From assembly GCA_013330215.1 (NCBI GenBank), contig DUIS01000004.1, forward strand, positions 1,033-15,192: 14,160 nucleotides of DNA, given 5' to 3'. The stretch is from Microcaldota archaeon (lineage in GTDB: Archaea; Micrarchaeota; Micrarchaeia; Micrarchaeales; Micrarchaeaceae). How positions within the stretch are numbered: position 1 is the stretch's first letter; the number at the start of each line of letters is the position of its first letter. Below, piece by piece: positions 6,101-12,688 of this stretch. The notes below the pieces were generated by a model. The model ran no database searches. It saw nothing but the letters and a program-made list of their open reading frames with translations, and was not told the DNA's origin. The translations under genes and the position numbers were made by a program.

Positions 6101-7384
6101 TCAATCGCCTCTATACTTATAATGCCCCTTAAACATATCACTTTCTCCAGCATCAGCGGTAATCCAGAGGTTACGCGCATCTATCTTCGGCATAGCCCCG
6201 TAGCTCTTGGTCTCCAGCTTGCTGTTTATAACAGACATTGAAAGCTCCCTCATTATGCTGCTCTGCACCTTTGCCATGCTGTTCGAGAAGAAGCCGCTTA
6301 CGAGCAGCCTCCTTACACCGATTTCGTCAATTCCCTTTGACATAAGATAAAATACAGATTCAGGGTCTACCGGAGCCGTAGCCGAGGAGTGCGTTGCCTT
6401 TACGTCGTTCTCATCAACAGACATGTCCGGCAATCCGTCAATCTTTGCACCCTTGTCAAGCAGTATTCCCCTCTCGTGCACATAGGATTTCGCCTTTGTG
6501 GCTCCCTTCTCTATCTTCGCAAAGCCCTTCATTATACAGAACGATTTATCCATCAGCGCGGCCTTAGATTCAAGGCTCGCACTTGTGTGCGGACCTCTAT
6601 TCACTATGTATGTGCCTATGTCAAACTTCTGCTCGGAAGAGCCGAACATGACCTCGCTTACATCGACCTTGCTGCCCTTTTCAGTAGCCTCTATCACATT
6701 CCTGACGCGTGTGTGCGAGGCGCCATTGTATACCGAGTTAAGCCTAAGGTGGGAATCCTCACCGATCCTGTTCTTGGTAAAGGAAAGATTGACAGTATTG
6801 GAATTTTCATTGTGCAGTGCGTTTATTTCCACTTCCGAACCGTTGCCTATCCTGATTTCCTGTATTGCCCCAAGCGTAGAGTGCGCAGAGGCGTCAGAGC
6901 CGAAATACTGGAATATGTTCAGCTTTGAATTGTTGCCCACCTTGACAAATATGCTAACGTTAAGCGGTTTAGTCGAATTCAGCATAAGCATGTTCATGGT
7001 GGCCTTTTGGCCATCTGGAACGTCCACCACAACGCATCTGTCTGTAAATGCATGGATGTACGACACGTATTTGTCCTCCTCGGTTTTATGCATGTGATCT
7101 TCTAATGAGGCGCTAAGGTATTCCGGACCCTCCATCCTTACCAAAGGATTATGCAAGTCCGCCAAAATCCCGTCACCAAGTACAACATCAAATTTCGTAT
7201 TGAACCGCGAGAACTCCTCAAGTATCTTGTTCTTGTAATCGCCAAGACCTGCACCGGCTGCCCCGTCAAGAACCTTGATGTCTGGCGGTATGCTTACGAA
7301 ATACCTCTTGTATATCTCGCTCCTTTCCTGCGGCAACTTCTCGTAGCTCTCTATAGCATCCTTTACAAATTCATTATGGTTCAT
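6101..7384 (-). CDS. sufD: Fe-S assembly scaffold subunit SufD
   Basis: A 427-aa SufB/SufD-family protein and partner of SufB and SufC in the SufBC2D scaffold. The N-terminal helical part (about 1-110) is followed by the right-handed beta-helix core and the conserved C-terminal helical region (VFYLMSKGIDEIGVRRLLVSGFF), which contacts SufC. The stretch AKSYVHERGILLDKGAKIDGLPDMSVDENDVKATHSSATAPVDPE is the conserved SufD core with the ATHS segment, where SufB has a THEA counterpart. It lacks the SufB-type RCD cysteine, as expected for SufD. The start is ATG 7384; a GTG just before it is the only close alternative. It lies 18 nt after sufB and its TGA overlaps the start region of the regulator, indicating coupling. 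Confidence 0.93.
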   Translation of the reverse strand: MNHNEFVKDAIESYEKLPQERSEIYKRYFVSIPPDIKVLDGAAGAGLGDYKNKILEEFSRFNTKFDVVLGDGILADLHNPLVRMEGPEYLSASLEDHMHKTEEDKYVSYIHAFTDRCVVVDVPDGQKATMNMLMLNSTKPLNVSIFVKVGNNSKLNIFQYFGSDASAHSTLGAIQEIRIGNGSEVEINALHNENSNTVNLSFTKNRIGEDSHLRLNSVYNGASHTRVRNVIEATEKGSKVDVSEVMFGSSEQKFDIGTYIVNRGPHTSASLESKAALMDKSFCIMKGFAKIEKGATKAKSYVHERGILLDKGAKIDGLPDMSVDENDVKATHSSATAPVDPESVFYLMSKGIDEIGVRRLLVSGFFSNSMAKVQSSIMRELSMSVINSKLETKSYGAMPKIDARNLWITADAGESDMFKGHYKYRGD

Positions 7385-7402
7385 CACTTATCACTGTGTT
7401 TG

Positions 7403-8827
7403 TTAGCCGACTGAACCCGACATGTCCAGCTTGATTAGCCTCTTGAGCTCAAGCGAGTATTCCATCGGAAGCGCACGAGCAAGGGGATCAAGGAACCCAA
7501 GTACTATGGTTGTAAGTGCCTCTTCCTCACTAAGCCCCCTTGACATGAGGTAGAAGAGTTGCTCCTCGCCCACCTTCCCTGTGCTTGCCTCGTGGGTTAT
7601 GGTTGCGTCGTCCCTGTTTACCTCCATGTACGGGAATGTGTTTGTCTTTGATTCAGCATCAAGCAGAAGTGCGTCGCACCTGACTGTCGATTTGACATTT
7701 CCGGCATTCTCCCCTATGTGCAGCAATCCCCTATAGGTTGTGACACCGTCTCCGGATGAAACGCTTTTTGATATTATCTGCGATGTCGTGTCCGGGGCAA
7801 GATGGTAGATTTTCCCACCGGAGTCCTGGACCTGGTGCGGGCCTGCAACTGCGATCGACATTATCTCTCCGCGCGCCCCCCTCTCCTTGAGGTATACGCT
7901 CGGATATTTCATGTTCAACTTGCTGCCTATGTTCCCGTCAATCCATTCAACGTGCGCATTCTCGTAGGCGAATGCCCTCTGGGTAACAAGATTGTAAACG
8001 TTCTTCGACCAGTTCTGTATTGTGACATATCTTATGTGCGCGTTCTTGTGCGCAACAAGCTCAACAACAGCGGAATGGAGGGACGAGCTCATGTATATCG
8101 GGGCAGTGCAGCCCTCTATGTACGTCACATCAGCGCCCTCATCCGCTATTATGAGCGTCCTCTCAAACTGGCCTGCCTTCTCGGAATTTATCCTGAAATA
8201 GGCCTGAAGAGGCATCTTTAATTTAACACCTTTTGGTATAAAAATAAAACTGCCGCCCGACCACACAGCAGTGTTCAAAGCAGCGAACTTATTATCGGTT
8301 GGGGGTATTATCGTCCCAAAATACTTTTTCATCAGCTCCGGGTATTTCTTTACTGCCTCATCAGTGCTTGTGAATACCACTCCTTCCTTTGTCAGTTCCT
8401 CTTTTATGTGCGAATAAACTACCTCCGAATCGTATTGCGCCTCCGCCCCTGCAAAGAACTTCCTCTCCGCTTCCGGAATCCCCAGTTTGTCAAAGGTCTT
8501 CTTTATCTCATCCGGGACGGACTCCCATGTATTGCCCTTCTTGTCTGTAGGCTTTAGGTAATAGTAGATGTCATCATAATCGATATCGTTGAGATTTCCG
8601 CCCCACTGTGGCGTGGGCTTTGCCAGGAACTGCTTGTACCCTATCAATCTTTTCTCGAGCATCCATTCAGGTTCGCCCTTCATCGCGGAAATCTCCCTCA
8701 CTATCTCCTCCGAAAGGCCCTTTTTTGTCTTGAACTTGTATTCGAATGAGTCGTTAAAGCCGTACCTCTCCCTGTACTCGTCTTCCGCGACTACGACCTG
8801 TCCTTGATCCGCAACAGAATCAGACAT
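7403..8827 (-). CDS. sufB: Fe-S assembly scaffold subunit SufB
   Basis: A 474-aa scaffold core of the SUF pathway that builds the nascent Fe-S cluster with SufC and SufD. Diagnostic features are the N-terminal KGLSEEIVREISAMKGEPEW block, NTAVWSGGSFIFIPKGV (185-201), YIEGCTAPIY (Cys240), VRCDALLLD (Cys384) and ITHEASTGKVGEEQLFYLMSRGL (His412, Glu413). Cys384 and Glu413 correspond to the residues implicated in cluster assembly in the Escherichia coli protein. Length is normal. ATG 8827 is preceded by AGGTGA about 5 nt upstream and a TATA box at 8866-8875. It is the first gene of a six-gene operon running left. Confidence 0.97.
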   Translation of the reverse strand: MSDSVADQGQVVVAEDEYRERYGFNDSFEYKFKTKKGLSEEIVREISAMKGEPEWMLEKRLIGYKQFLAKPTPQWGGNLNDIDYDDIYYYLKPTDKKGNTWESVPDEIKKTFDKLGIPEAERKFFAGAEAQYDSEVVYSHIKEELTKEGVVFTSTDEAVKKYPELMKKYFGTIIPPTDNKFAALNTAVWSGGSFIFIPKGVKLKMPLQAYFRINSEKAGQFERTLIIADEGADVTYIEGCTAPIYMSSSLHSAVVELVAHKNAHIRYVTIQNWSKNVYNLVTQRAFAYENAHVEWIDGNIGSKLNMKYPSVYLKERGARGEIMSIAVAGPHQVQDSGGKIYHLAPDTTSQIISKSVSSGDGVTTYRGLLHIGENAGNVKSTVRCDALLLDAESKTNTFPYMEVNRDDATITHEASTGKVGEEQLFYLMSRGLSEEEALTTIVLGFLDPLARALPMEYSLELKRLIKLDMSGSVG

Positions 8828-8836
8828 ATTTCACCT

Positions 8837-8853
8837 TTATAACTCGGTTATAA
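8837..8853. promoter_or_regulatory. Inverted repeat at the sufB transcription start, candidate operator
   Basis: TTATAAC-TCG-GTTATAA is a perfect 7-bp inverted repeat with a 3-nt spacer. It lies between the sufB TATA box and the ribosome-binding site, covering the start site predicted about 26 nt from the TATA box. A dimeric HTH protein bound here would block initiation; the operon-encoded regulator is the obvious candidate. The binding is inferred. Confidence 0.55.
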
Positions 8854-8865
8854 GTCAGCTTTCAA

Positions 8866-8875
8866 GATATTTAAG
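8866..8875 (-). promoter_or_regulatory. sufB: TATA box of the SUF operon promoter
   Basis: On the minus strand CTTAAATATC lies about 43 nt upstream of the sufB ATG. It predicts a start near 8844 and a leader of roughly 17 nt containing the AGGTGA ribosome-binding site. It is the only convincing promoter before sufB, and genes downstream are nearly contiguous. Confidence 0.65.
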
Positions 8876-8916
8876 GCTTACGTTAGAAACCGATAATGGC
8901 AATACAGAAACTGCAA

Positions 8917-9690
8917 TCAACCGAGCATGCCTAAACTTTCCGCAACTATTGCATCGCGCGCGCCAAGGCCTTCGTTTATGAATCTCTGCCCAGCACGGCT
9001 CTGGTAAAGCCTCTTTTCCCTCCCAACATCAATTGCGGCTTCAATCAGTTCATGCGAGGCGCCATCAATGCCATCGACCCTTAAGATTCTCTCATCCTCA
9101 TGTATATGCCTATTGTAAGGTTTATCCACTAACAGCAGAAATCCACAGTCCGTGGAAACAAACGATTCTGCCAGTCTTGGGGAGTCATCAACGTTAACGG
9201 TATACTCCATCGCCTTCTTGTTTATTCTAGTAGAATCATAAAAGTAGGGCATCCAGTCCAACTTGTTCATGCTGATCCACCTGTCAGTGCCCTCTATGCC
9301 TCCGTCAGTAATCCCGTCATGGCCCCTTGCCGAGGCTATATCTGCCACAAAATATTGCCCAAGCTCTATTATATTCTTCCTGTTCCCGCCCAATGCAATC
9401 TCTTTCCAATGGTTTTGCCATGCATCCGTGTAATGCGTCATCATTTCCAGATAATTAGAGCCGATGTTTCTAAAATCCCAATCCGTGTGGTCCCTTATCG
9501 TATAGTGCGTGCCATTTTTCTTGTTATAAAGCTCTATCATTACGGGATGCACAAGTGCCAGTACCTCGTCAATGTCAAGCGCTACCACCACCCCTACATA
9601 ATTACCGCACCTGGACCCCTCTTCCGCACCGTCTGTTCTTATAATCGACCTGAGCTTCCGCCTTGCAGACTCTTTTTCCTTATTCGCCAT
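8917..9690 (-). CDS. HAD-superfamily 5'-nucleotidase-like protein
   Basis: A 257-aa protein. The HAD motif I is VALDIDEVLA (Asp39 nucleophile, Asp41 acid/base). The cap region begins HPVMIELYNKKNGTHYT. IASARG (Ser120) looks like motif II and EYTVNVDDSPRL (Asp168, Asp169) is motif IV. The order and the short cap resemble 5'(3')-deoxyribonucleotidase-type HAD phosphatases, so dephosphorylation of a nucleotide is a reasonable guess, but the substrate is not established. LLLVDKPYNRHIHEDERILRVDGID after motif IV is also typical of that group. The start is uncertain: ATG 9690 is used, the frame is open to 9747 (ATG 9738 possible), and a GTG near the motif would also leave the domain intact. It diverges from the dehydrogenase gene across a palindromic promoter and ends 89 nt before sufB. 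Confidence 0.78.
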   Translation of the reverse strand: MANKEKESARRKLRSIIRTDGAEEGSRCGNYVGVVVALDIDEVLALVHPVMIELYNKKNGTHYTIRDHTDWDFRNIGSNYLEMMTHYTDAWQNHWKEIALGGNRKNIIELGQYFVADIASARGHDGITDGGIEGTDRWISMNKLDWMPYFYDSTRINKKAMEYTVNVDDSPRLAESFVSTDCGFLLLVDKPYNRHIHEDERILRVDGIDGASHELIEAAIDVGREKRLYQSRAGQRFINEGLGARDAIVAESLGMLG

Positions 9691-9753
9691 CTTAGCACAA
9701 TTAGATTTAAATCCCCAAATATTTAGACATTGCGCCATCAACGCCAAGCCAAC

Positions 9754-9769
9754 AATCTATAAATAGATT
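9754..9769. promoter_or_regulatory. Palindromic TATA region shared by divergent genes
   Basis: AATCTA-TAAA-TAGATT is a 6-bp inverted repeat whose centre reads as a TATA box on both strands (CTATAAATAG on plus, CTATTTATAG on minus). It lies 39 nt upstream of the dehydrogenase ATG at 9808. It is also suitably placed for the minus-strand HAD gene, particularly if that gene starts at 9738. A second minus-strand TATA-like sequence lies near 9702-9710. Confidence 0.5.
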
Positions 9770-9807
9770 AACAGAGAACTAAGTAGATCTTACCCTTGTG
9801 GTGCACC

Positions 9808-11439
9808 ATGGCCAAAACAAAGTTCACGAACGAATCTACATACAAGAACTATCTTGAGAGCGGCAAGGAGGAGGAATTTGACCGCCTCTTCGACCTCGCG
9901 TCGCAGAGCGCGTTGAACAGCTTCGGTATCTCATATCCTATGTACATCGGTGGCAAGGCTGTCCTTGCGAAGGAATTGCTCGAGGAGCGCTCGCCCATCG
10001 ATCCAGTCAACATAAAGATCGGCAGTTTCCAGAAGGGCGGCAGGGAGCATGCACAGCTCGCCATAACTGAGGCGCAGAAGGCATTCGACTCCTGGCGCGC
10101 AACCGATTACACGGAGCGCGCAGCACTGTTCACCAATGCCGCAAATCTTCTCTCGAAGAAGAAATTCGGCATCGCAGCCATACTCAGCTACGAGAACGGG
10201 AAATCCAGGTACGAGTCAGTGGGCGAGGTGGACGAGGCTATAGATTTCATGAGATATTATGCTAACGAGATGATTGTGAATAAGGGCTACCTGAGGAAGA
10301 CCCACAGCGCCGCAAGCACCAAAGGGGTAAGCGCTGGATTCCAGGGCGCGCCATCCAACGAGGAAAAGGTAGTGATAGCCATGAAGCCCTACGGCGTATT
10401 CGGCGTCATAGCCCCTTTCAATTTCCCGATATCAATCTCAATCGGCATGAGCGTTGGCGCGCTGATAACAGGCAATACTGTTGTTTTCAAGCCCTCATCT
10501 ACTGACAACATGACGATGCTGACAGGCCTGAAGATATACGAGCTCTTCAAGGAGGCTGGGCTTCCACAGGGAGTATTCAACTATGTGACAGGGCCGGGCT
10601 CGGTCATAGGGGACGAGCTTGCGACCAACGAGGGCGTGGCAGGGATAGCATTTACGGGATCCAAGACGACGGGGCTCGGCATGGTATCCAAGTGCTTCAG
10701 CTCGGGCAGGCAGAAGGTCTTCATCGTGGAGATGGGCGGCAAAAATGCGGCGATAATAGCAAGGACGGCCGACCTCGACAAGGCGGCATCAGGAGTTGCG
10801 AGCGCAGCATTCGGGTTCTGCGGCCAGAAGTGCAGTGCGCTATCAAGGGTATACGTACACACATCGGTAAAGGAGCAGTTCATAGGCAAGCTGATAGAGA
10901 AGGTAAGGTACATGAAGATAGGCAACCCTATCGATAAGGATGTTTACATCGGCCCGCTGATAAGCGAGAGCGCAAGGCAGAGGTACGAGGCATCCATGCG
11001 CATAGCAAGGGCAACGGGCAGGGTGCTGTACGGTGGGAACGCGGTCAAGATAGGGCTTCAGGGCGCTTATGTCGAGCCGGCGATAATAGAGACAAGGCAC
11101 GACAGCGAGCTTGTGCGGAACGAGCTCTTCCTCCCGCTGATCACCATAGAGAGCTTCACGGACATGGACGAGGCTATAAGGATGGCGAACGACACCGAAT
11201 ACGGGCTGACCGCGGGCTTCTACAGCAACAGCAAGAAGGAGATATCGAAATTCGGGCAGAGCATCCAGGCCGGCGTCATGTACGTCAACAGAAGCATAAG
11301 CGCGACCACAGGCGCGATAGTAGGGCTTCACACGTTTGTGGGATGGAAGGGCAGCGCGCTTACTGGCAAGGGGACAGGGAGCAAGTTCTACCTCCAGCAG
11401 TTCATGAGGGAGCAAAGCCTCTCGCTAACTAGCAAATAG
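9808..11439 (+). CDS. Aldehyde dehydrogenase, probably 1-pyrroline-5-carboxylate dehydrogenase
   Basis: A 543-aa NAD(P)-dependent aldehyde dehydrogenase. Catalytic residues are present: PFNFP (Asn205), VFKPSS (Lys228), FTGSKTTG (cofactor-binding turn), VEMGGKN (Glu308) and GQKCSA (Cys342). The long N-terminus (about 60 residues before the fold) and the C-terminal GWKGSALTGKGTGSKFYLQQFMREQS are typical of the P5C dehydrogenase branch. That branch oxidises glutamate semialdehyde to glutamate in proline degradation. No proline dehydrogenase gene is visible nearby. The usual PFGG before WKGS is TFVG here and the usual E-[IL]-FGP is ELFLP, so substrate specificity could have drifted. ATG 9808 follows GGTG by 4 nt; a TTG at 9796 is rejected. 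DUF192 follows after 52 nt. Confidence 0.85.
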   Translation: MAKTKFTNESTYKNYLESGKEEEFDRLFDLASQSALNSFGISYPMYIGGKAVLAKELLEERSPIDPVNIKIGSFQKGGREHAQLAITEAQKAFDSWRATDYTERAALFTNAANLLSKKKFGIAAILSYENGKSRYESVGEVDEAIDFMRYYANEMIVNKGYLRKTHSAASTKGVSAGFQGAPSNEEKVVIAMKPYGVFGVIAPFNFPISISIGMSVGALITGNTVVFKPSSTDNMTMLTGLKIYELFKEAGLPQGVFNYVTGPGSVIGDELATNEGVAGIAFTGSKTTGLGMVSKCFSSGRQKVFIVEMGGKNAAIIARTADLDKAASGVASAAFGFCGQKCSALSRVYVHTSVKEQFIGKLIEKVRYMKIGNPIDKDVYIGPLISESARQRYEASMRIARATGRVLYGGNAVKIGLQGAYVEPAIIETRHDSELVRNELFLPLITIESFTDMDEAIRMANDTEYGLTAGFYSNSKKEISKFGQSIQAGVMYVNRSISATTGAIVGLHTFVGWKGSALTGKGTGSKFYLQQFMREQSLSLTSK

Positions 11440-11491
11440 GGGTCATTCACTGTTTTGGAGATACGCATCCAGGCACCAGAAATACAGGCAA

Positions 11492-11866
11492 GTGCGGGTC
11501 AGGATAAAGCGCAGGGAATTCAGGGCGCTGCTCGCCGACAGCTTCATGAAAAGGGCGATAGGGCTGATGTTCAGGGACGGCCTGCAAGAGGGGACCTGCA
11601 TGCTCTTTGTCTTCAACGAAGAGGCAAGGCAGGGAATATGGATGCACAACATGCGTTTTGCCATAGACGTGATCTGGCTCGACTCGGGGTCCAAGATCGT
11701 CTCGCTGGAGAGGAACCTTCAGCCCTGCAAGTCCGCATTCAACTGCAGGACGCACTACCCGGATGGCGACGCAAAATACATACTAGAGATGAGAGCTGGC
11801 ACAATAGCAAAAAACGGGATAAAAATCGGCTCAAAGGTGACGATTCCGGATCTCGCTAGAACCTGA
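11492..11866 (+). CDS. DUF192 family protein
   Basis: A 124-aa single-domain protein of the DUF192 (COG1430) family, whose biochemical role is not established. The hallmark block runs from MLFVFNEEARQGIWMHNMRFAIDVIWLD (37-64) through IVSLERNLQPC (69-79) to YILEMRAGTIAKNGIKIG (96-113). Many relatives carry a signal peptide or lipobox; none is visible here, so it is probably cytosolic. The start is GTG 11492, the only usual start codon in the frame; the frame stays open upstream into the dehydrogenase gene, and the ribosome-binding site is weak. Co-transcription with the dehydrogenase is likely given the 52-nt gap and no obvious promoter. Its 3' end overlaps the convergent membrane-protein gene by 11 nt. 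Confidence 0.85.
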   Translation: MRVRIKRREFRALLADSFMKRAIGLMFRDGLQEGTCMLFVFNEEARQGIWMHNMRFAIDVIWLDSGSKIVSLERNLQPCKSAFNCRTHYPDGDAKYILEMRAGTIAKNGIKIGSKVTIPDLART

Positions 11867-12251
11867 ACCATTTCTTTATGTTCTTCCTTGTAAGGTACCA
11901 GAATGAGAGCACACCCACTATGAATCCTATGACGTCAAGAACGCCTATCGATATTATGCTGAGCACCGCCACGACAAGCGCGAGCCACCAGCCCCAGTGA
12001 TGCCCCTCCCAGAGGCCGAATGCGGTGACAAGAAGCACCAGCCCGGCTATGACCAGCACTGCGCTTCCGAATCCAGAGACGGCGCCAATTACGCCGCTGA
12101 GCCCAAGGCTGCTTATGAGGCCGAATGCCCCGGCAATGAGAAACAGGAATACGGCACCGATTACATACAATGCCGTGAGTATAGCTATCCCGGTGGGTCT
12201 GCTGCCTCTGCCGAAGGTAGAAACGTGCGGTCTCCTCCTTGGCTTAGGCAT
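11856..12251 (-). CDS. Small integral membrane protein, 131 aa
   Basis: The protein has an Arg-rich cytoplasmic N-terminus (MPKPRRRPHVSTFGRGSRP) followed by four likely membrane segments at about 22-44, 58-80, 86-103 and 106-120, and a basic tail (TRKNIKKWFRF). A conserved-looking GLWEGHHWGWWLALV turn links segments 2 and 3; this motif recurs in small archaeal membrane proteins of unknown function. No catalytic motif is visible. ATG 12251 is preceded by GGTG at 6-nt spacing; the GTG at 12260 is part of that ribosome-binding site and is not the start. It lies 39 nt downstream of the 74-aa gene on the same strand and could share its promoter. The stop overlaps DUF192 convergently. Confidence 0.78.
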   Translation of the reverse strand: MPKPRRRPHVSTFGRGSRPTGIAILTALYVIGAVFLFLIAGAFGLISSLGLSGVIGAVSGFGSAVLVIAGLVLLVTAFGLWEGHHWGWWLALVVAVLSIISIGVLDVIGFIVGVLSFWYLTRKNIKKWFRF

Positions 12252-12290
12252 GCAAAACACCAGAGAAGCAAAAATAAAGAAAGGAAGAAA

Positions 12291-12515
12291 TTACTTCCTT
12301 CCCCTTCTGTTCATCTTTGCCCTTGCTACGTATCCGCCCTTGTCTATGAAGTAAAGGAATCCCGTCGCTCTCTTGATTCGCTCAGAGCCGACCTTCGCCT
12401 TTCTGCCCCTTGAATTTGTCTTCATAGGTGTCCTCCAGACGAATCCGTCCTTTCCGAGGAAGTATAGATACCCATCCTCTCTCTGTATCCTTTCTGATCC
12501 TACTCTATCTGCCAT
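12291..12515 (-). CDS. 74-aa basic protein with two copies of a ~34-residue motif
   Basis: The protein is almost entirely two tandem copies of one unit. Copy 1 (residues 5-39) starts VGSERIQREDGYLYFLGKDG and ends RGRK. Copy 2 (42-74) starts VGSERIKRATGFLYFIDKGG and ends RGRK. Each unit reads VGSERI-x-R-x2-G-[YF]-LYF-x2-K-x-G-[YF]-V, which suggests a beta-hairpin, followed by a basic tail with RGRK. There are no Cys residues, signal peptide or membrane segment. The strong positive charge suggests binding to nucleic acid or an acidic partner, but the function is unknown. ATG 12515 has GGTG 5 nt upstream and a TATA box at 12545-12553. Confidence 0.8.
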   Translation of the reverse strand: MADRVGSERIQREDGYLYFLGKDGFVWRTPMKTNSRGRKAKVGSERIKRATGFLYFIDKGGYVARAKMNRRGRK

Positions 12516-12527
12516 AATTTCACCGAA

Positions 12528-12535
12528 TTTATATC
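12528..12535 (+). promoter_or_regulatory. Possible plus-strand promoter of the intergenic hairpin RNA
   Basis: TTTATATC on the plus strand predicts a start near 12557, ten bases before the hairpin at 12567. It overlaps the leader of the divergent 74-aa gene. TATA-like matches are common in this short AT-rich stretch, so support is weak. Confidence 0.3.
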
Positions 12536-12544
12536 TCTGAATAC

Positions 12545-12553
12545 ATTTAAATA
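12545..12553 (-). promoter_or_regulatory. TATA box of the 74-aa gene
   Basis: The minus strand reads TATTTAAAT about 34 nt upstream of the ATG at 12515. The core TTTAAA is self-complementary, so it could also serve a plus-strand transcript. Confidence 0.5.
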
Positions 12554-12566
12554 ACTATCGTCGATT

Positions 12567-12627
12567 TGCCGTCAGACGTGTAAATCTGCTACGTGCTGAC
12601 GGCACCCCCTCTAGCAGGCATACTGCC
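12567..12627 (+). ncRNA. Intergenic hairpin with pseudoknot potential, candidate structured RNA
   Basis: A strong hairpin pairs TGCCGTCAG (12567-12575) with CTGACGGCA (12596-12604). It extends by ACGT/ACGT (12576-12579 with 12591-12594) across one bulged G, for 13 bp in total. The loop contains CTGCT (12586-12590), complementary to AGCAG at 12613-12617 downstream, so an H-type pseudoknot or a switch is possible. The AGCAG sits in a second small hairpin (GCAG/CTGC, 12614-12626). The element precedes the PAC2 gene but lies upstream of that gene's likely TATA box. The strand is uncertain. No C/D or H/ACA boxes are evident. Confidence 0.4.
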
Positions 12628-12641
12628 CGGAATCCTTAAAA

Positions 12642-12652
12642 CTTATTAAAAA
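12642..12652 (+). promoter_or_regulatory. TATA box of the PAC2-family gene
   Basis: CTTATTAAAAA is centred about 42 nt upstream of the GTG at 12689. It predicts a start near 12673 and a short leader containing the GTGAT ribosome-binding site. If this is the promoter, the upstream hairpin is not part of the PAC2 mRNA. Confidence 0.45.
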
Positions 12653-12688
12653 CCTTCCTTGCCAATGCTATATGCTTGAAGTGATCCT

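Noticed and set aside
6100..6180. An extended N-terminus of the SUF-operon HTH protein starting at 6180
   Set aside because: The extra residues overlap the end of sufD in another frame, and the family normally starts only about ten residues before the LPA helix.
10843..11415. Long minus-strand open frame across the dehydrogenase gene
   Set aside because: It is a shadow frame in GC-rich coding DNA. Its composition is unlike a real protein and there is no ribosome-binding site or promoter.
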